From Styela clava (Eukaryota; Chordata; Ascidiacea; Stolidobranchia; Styelidae), in NCBI RefSeq assembly GCF_964204865.1, contig NC_135257.1:11740151-11804150 (forward strand): a DNA stretch of 64,000 nt. Direction: 5' to 3'. The position numbers were made by a program, and so were the translations under genes. Shown here one piece after another: positions 60,001-64,000 of this stretch; within the stretch, counting starts at the first letter, position 1; the number at the start of each line of letters is the position of its first letter. A model generated the notes under the pieces. The model worked only from the letters and a program-made list of their open reading frames with translations. It had not been told where the DNA came from and ran no database searches.

Positions 60001-63000
60001 CGGAAGACGACAGACGAAAGTAAGCGGTACGATTTTAATTTCACGGGCGCGATAAAAATGCTATAGACGAGAATATCGGTTGGAAACCGAAGACTTATCG
60101 ATCGATAGTTAGGGGATCCCCCAAAACAGAAACTGCAGTTTCGATTCATCCGCTCTTGTAACTTGCGCACTGCGCATCGCACACACACACTCGGCGGGTC
60201 TCAAAATTCTCTCGCTTTACAAAAATCTAGATCACTATATCAATAATTGATTGATAGCTCGCTAATTATACGACATAATTCGCCCAAAATCAATAGGTTT
60301 CTGGTCCGAGATAAGATGAATGCACATGCAAAATTTGGAGCAGATTCAACCTCGCATTCGCGAGATATCGCGTTCATCTAACAGACACACAGACACACAG
60401 ACAGACAGACAGACATACATACAAATACCTATCAATATACTTACCGATCTTAAGATCGATAAGTAATAATATCAAAATGTGACCTTATTCACACGCAAGC
60501 CAAACGAATACGCTAAATAATCATGACCATATTTGGACCAGATTGCGTTAGCCATAGATGTAGCAGTGGAATCCCACGTCTATGGACTAATAATGCTCTT
60601 TCATCGTATGATTTTTAACGCTTGAAACTAGATAGCGATTGGAGACCGACTTATCGATCTTCCGCGTGTTTCCTTCGCTCAGACTCAATAGCGACACCGC
60701 GTGTCCCATCACTAATTAATTAATAACTCGCTAATTATACGACAAAATTAATAGGCTTCTGGTCCGAGATATGATGAATGCACATGCAAAATTTGGAGCA
60801 GATTCAAATTCGCTTTCGTGAGATAACGCGTAACATACGAAAGTGTCTAACAGACAAACGACAATATCGGTCGGAGACCGAAGACTTATCGATCGAAACT
60901 GCGAGATAAACTTGCTATAAAGGAATCCTGAAGGGCGCTGAGGAATATAGCAGATCGAAAGTAGACAATACTCACAGCCAACCGCAACGGCATAATTTTT
61001 TTTTAATACGTTCATAGCATAATATGTAAAATCTATATATATTTAGATCAAAGATGACAATACTTGTTACCACGATGCCCCATATCCATATTTTACAAAT
61101 TGGATCTACTGCAACGTTTTTCTGACATTTTTTGCTCCTATAGCCATAATGGTTGCCTGTTATGGCTGCATCCTATGGCGGGTACTACATCCTAGAATTT
61201 CATCAACAGATTTTGTAAGCACTAGAGTAAGTGCTAAATCTTTTCTTCGACGAAACAGCTCTTCCAAAATGAATAGCATAAAAAGAAGAACCAACATCAG
61301 GGTAACAGTTCTTGTGGTAAGTAAAGTTACATTTCCTAAATTTACGACACTTATAATAATGCCGGTCCGCTATTCGTACTTTGGTGTTTTACTACCCAAA
61401 ATATTGACTCTTATTTAGCAAACTTTCGGTTATTTTCAATAGGCTACAAAAAAAGATCAATGATTAACTAGGGCGGGAAGTAGCTGCTTCTGGAAAAGAG
61501 AGTGGGTTATCCGTTCAGGCTTCTTTTTCCCTGGGATAATATCAAAATCTCAGTACAATTTAGCGTATTTTATTACTAAGCATCAATAGATTAATATCAT
61601 TTAAAATATGGCGATTGTTGATATGCACCTCTAGAAATCAAACACTTAATTTATATTATATTTAAGGTATCCCTCGTTGCTGCTTTTATCGCTTGTTGGG
61701 CTCCATTCAACGTCAATCTTGTAGCTAAAATAGGAGGAATGTCTTACATTACTAGACGTCAATGTGAAATCCTTGATGTCGTAGTGAATTTGATCGCTTA
61801 TTCGAACAGTTTATGGAACCCTGTTCTTTATACATTTTTGGGTAATATGGAATTTTCTATATATATATATACTGTATTTACTTCTGATATTGATAACGTT
61901 CAATTAAATTTTGCCAAATTAATTTTCTGTCAATTTAATTCTGCCAAAGGCATTAGTGATTAATATTAAAAAAATTACTGTGTAGGGTATAATACTAGTA
62001 ACCAGGTCTGTAGAGTAGGCAGTTAGAGTCTTTGCTAATATATCGGCGTGAATGCGAGCCTTTTTACAACGGGGTGTGAGTAAAGCCTTAAAACATTTGA
62101 AATTATATTCGCAGTTTTCGGTGGGCCGTATAAAAGTCGAAACCCTCGAGTCATAGTATAGAGTTTTTGAATCCGAAGTCGGTGTCGAAAATTTTATCAA
62201 CGAGGATTCAAAATTGGAATTTTTAATGTCTTTGAAACCGACAATATAGACCACAACGCTTCTGTCGGGGCTGTTCTAGGATCCTTTTAGTCAGTGATGT
62301 GTTTCTCCATATTATTGACTACACCAGGAGTTTCAAGTCAATCTCCTTAGATTACTGGCTGACAAAAGTAGAACAAAGTCATCAACAGATTAGTCCGTCC
62401 TAACAATGCCACACCGCAAAATCACCAATTTCAATGTTATGATGGTTTCTGTTGCAGGCGCGAATTTTCACAAACGTGTGGGTCGCGTGTGGAAGAGCAT
62501 TCAAGCCAGAAATGCGGCAACTAAAGAAATTTTTGCATCGTTCAAAAAGACAAAGAGAGGAAACTACACAGGCTCTCGTTGTTCAGCGGCATCTAAAATA
62601 ACAAAGGTATTATTTAACATCTATTTGTTAGGATGTTATTCTAATCACCACCGCTTCCTGCAACTGCTAAATTGTGTTTTCCAAAATAAGAATATTCAAC
62701 CAATTCCTGATACGGACGCGTGATGTGAATCTGACAATGTCAATTGTCGATTATTGAAGTTTGCGAATTGATCCAATTTTGTCATGTTATAATTTTTGAA
62801 CAAACTATGACATTAACGTGATACTTATCTGCAAAATAATAAAATAGTTTAAAATTAGGTATTTGTTGTCATAAAGACTAGAAGTGCAACTGTCGGACAT
62901 TAAACTTTCCAACTGTTCGCCAGTGTCGTAGTTATTTATTTTAAATATTCTTACATAGTAGTTTGAATAATATATAACGTTCATGAAAATAGTCGGGGTA

Positions 63001-63422
63001 AAAATGTTGCGCCAGGAACTTTTGACGGGCAGTGATATGAAAATATCATCAATCTAGTGGTCACACTTGGTAATAAATAGAAACTAAATTTCGACTATAT
63101 TTTTTTTTGTGGTGGTTATTTTTGGTTAAATCAGTTTGCATACAGCATATATAATGAAGTTATCACCGCGCAAGTTACCGCCTGAAAAGATTGTATAATT
63201 TCGAAGTCAGGTCAAAGTTTGATCAAAACTAGGCTTCAAATTTGGGGTTCGCGACTAAGTGGGATCTAAATTCTGCATAATCTATGAAAAAAATAACACC
63301 TTTACTATTTTCAGACGACGGACTCGGTGGTGTCAGGAGCAACATCAAATATCAACGTCCACGTCTTATCAGCACCTTGCAAAGATGACAATAGGTACAG
63401 CACGACGGGATTGAAGACATGA
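57031..63422 (+). CDS. Rhodopsin-class (class A) G-protein-coupled receptor, peptide/chemokine-like
   Basis: Seven-helix plasma-membrane receptor. Nine coding exons join in frame: 57031-57130, 57602-57746, 58569-58731, 58820-58918, 59408-59566, 61047-61316, 61667-61841, 62458-62606, 63315-63422 (455 residues). The N-terminus (1-40) is acidic with a DYDYYD cluster, a likely tyrosine-sulfation site as in chemokine and anaphylatoxin receptors. Signature residues: GLIFNAIVI (helix 1), LNLAIAD (helix 2), W in KKWSFG, C in PLCIAYN, DRY (141-143), WVLSVLVALP (helix 4), CWAPF (322-326), NPVLY (363-367). Helix 3-4 and 7 wording is close to the somatostatin/opioid/chemokine branch; the ligand is unknown. 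The long loop 3 is basic and Ser-rich, and the tail is Ser/Thr-rich. The acceptor at 57601 was chosen because it keeps phase. Repeats and a SINE lie in the introns. Confidence 0.93.
57874..57970. repeat. Foldback MITE, CACCAAGATG family
   Basis: Arms GCGTAGTATTCGTACCAAGA and CTTGGTACGAATACTACGGG fold on each other around a short loop; the right arm also has CAGGTTGTGCGCCATCTTGG. Located in GPCR intron 2. Confidence 0.8.
59015..59320 (+). repeat. tRNA-derived SINE in GPCR intron 4
   Basis: Head CGGCTATGTGGTGCATCGTG and CTAAGCGTTAGG resemble a tRNA A-box region. About 50 bases on, CAGGATCCAATCCCATGC resembles a B box. The body runs to a tail CCCAGGATTAATATGTAAAT then CCTATCCCAG. Similar tails occur at 39440-39530, 54600-54625 and 61455-61560. 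Confidence 0.6.
60069..60463. repeat. CGATCGG/(CAGA)n repeat unit, GPCR intron 5
   Basis: Same order as 42228-42521: ATATCGGTTGGAAACCGAAG, AACTGCAGTTTCGATTCATC, AGCTCGCTAATTATACGACA, a (CAGA)n tract at about 60384-60412, CTTACCGATCTTAAGATCGA. Confidence 0.75.
60625..60903. repeat. Second CGATCGG-family unit, GPCR intron 5
   Basis: Begins ACTAGATAGCGATTGGAGAC, contains GACACCGCGTGTCCCATCAC and TAATTAATTAATAACTCGCT, and ends with ATATCGGTCGGAGACCGAAG; this copy lacks the long (CAGA)n tract. Confidence 0.7.
61455..61560. repeat. SINE 3' part, GPCR intron 6
   Basis: GGCTTCTTTTTCCCTGGGAT then AATATCAAAATCTCAG resembles the tail of the SINE at 59015-59320. Confidence 0.4.
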
Positions 63423-63770
63423 AAAAGCACTTAAATCCTAATAGCATAATTACCTATTATCTTTGTTTGGTTCGAGACTGTAGATTAACTATGGCGTGAC
63501 AACGTCATGCCTGTACCGAATTGTACTATGCGTAACTCAAACATTACTGCAGAAAATTATGGTTATAAATAACAACATATTATCAACTCAAGAAGACTGA
63601 TGGAATGTTTTTGATAAAACCTAGATTATGCGTTGCAAGGAACATAGAAATGAAATTTCATGGCAACAAAACTATTTGCAATTACGCAGAAAATATCTTG
63701 ATTTTATTTTACTTTGAATGAAGCAAAAACTTTATGGTTTTCATTTGAGTAGAATAGAGAGAAAGTTGGG

Positions 63771-63880
63771 CGCTCGAGTAGTATGTGCACCAAGATGTCG
63801 CACAACCTGAATCCGTACGGTACACACATACTATGTTCAGGTTGTGCGCCATCTTGGTGCACATACTTCCGGAATTCCGA
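63771..63880. repeat. Foldback MITE, CACCAAGATG family (well preserved)
   Basis: Left arm AGTAGTATGTGCACCAAGAT and GTCGCACAACCTGAA; right arm TTCAGGTTGTGCGCCATCTT and GGTGCACATACTTCCGG. The arms are almost perfect reverse complements around a spacer of about 21 bases. Confidence 0.85.
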
Positions 63881-64000
63881 AAGTCGAATGTATTTTTTTT
63901 TTTTTTGCAATAAATAAAAGGCACAGTATGGAGGTATGTATTGTTTGAATCGCATTCGACGTATAAATAAAGACACACTAACACAAATGTATTTCCGTAA

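Noticed and set aside
60178-60192. CA dinucleotide run as a regulatory element
   Set aside because: Short simple repeat inside a known repeat unit; nothing indicates function.

Overview
The window is a piece of an animal nuclear genome: AT-rich, intron-rich and crowded with transposable elements. The genes (trypsins, a class II GLUT-type sugar transporter, a dual-oxidase maturation factor, a rhodopsin-class peptide-receptor-like GPCR), short introns and dense hAT, foldback and SINE repeats would suit a tunicate (ascidian) or another small-genome deuterostome. That placement is inference; no single feature proves it.

Layout. 0-16 kb is a graveyard of DNA transposons. Several have boundaries that can be read exactly from terminal inverted repeats (TIRs) and 8-bp target-site duplications (TSDs): hAT elements at 1653-2966 (with a 9-copy, 57-bp minisatellite inside), 3149-4559, 5725-7879 and 10835-12148. 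The last two are the same family in opposite orientation and flank the first trypsin gene (8334-10392, minus strand). 13-22 kb is a nest: a decayed hAT was hit by a 1.8-kb TIR element carrying remnants of a multi-copy invertebrate protein family. Next to it a TIR element with a 4-bp TSD (16106-22426) was hit by an intact Ty3/Gypsy retrotransposon (17384-22267) whose two LTRs look identical. 22.4-25.4 and 29.7-32.8 kb are two copies of a 3-kb segmental duplication, each with an intact trypsin gene (minus strand). 25.7-36.8 kb otherwise holds only repeats.

36.8-43.9 kb is a GLUT/SLC2A-type sugar transporter (minus strand, nine recognised coding exons, first-transmembrane exon not found). 48.2-54.9 kb is a DUOXA gene (plus strand, nine exons, possible alternative last exons), facing away from the transporter across about 4.2 kb. 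57.0-63.4 kb is a complete class A GPCR (plus strand, nine coding exons, 455 aa) with an acidic, tyrosine-rich N-terminus.

The host genes do not form an obvious pathway. The trypsins are secreted digestive-type proteases from local duplication. DUOXA escorts a dual oxidase that is not in this window. The transporter and the GPCR are membrane proteins with separate roles. The most informative content is the transposon stratigraphy: exact insertion boundaries, an empty site preserved in the paralogous duplication, and a very young Gypsy copy.
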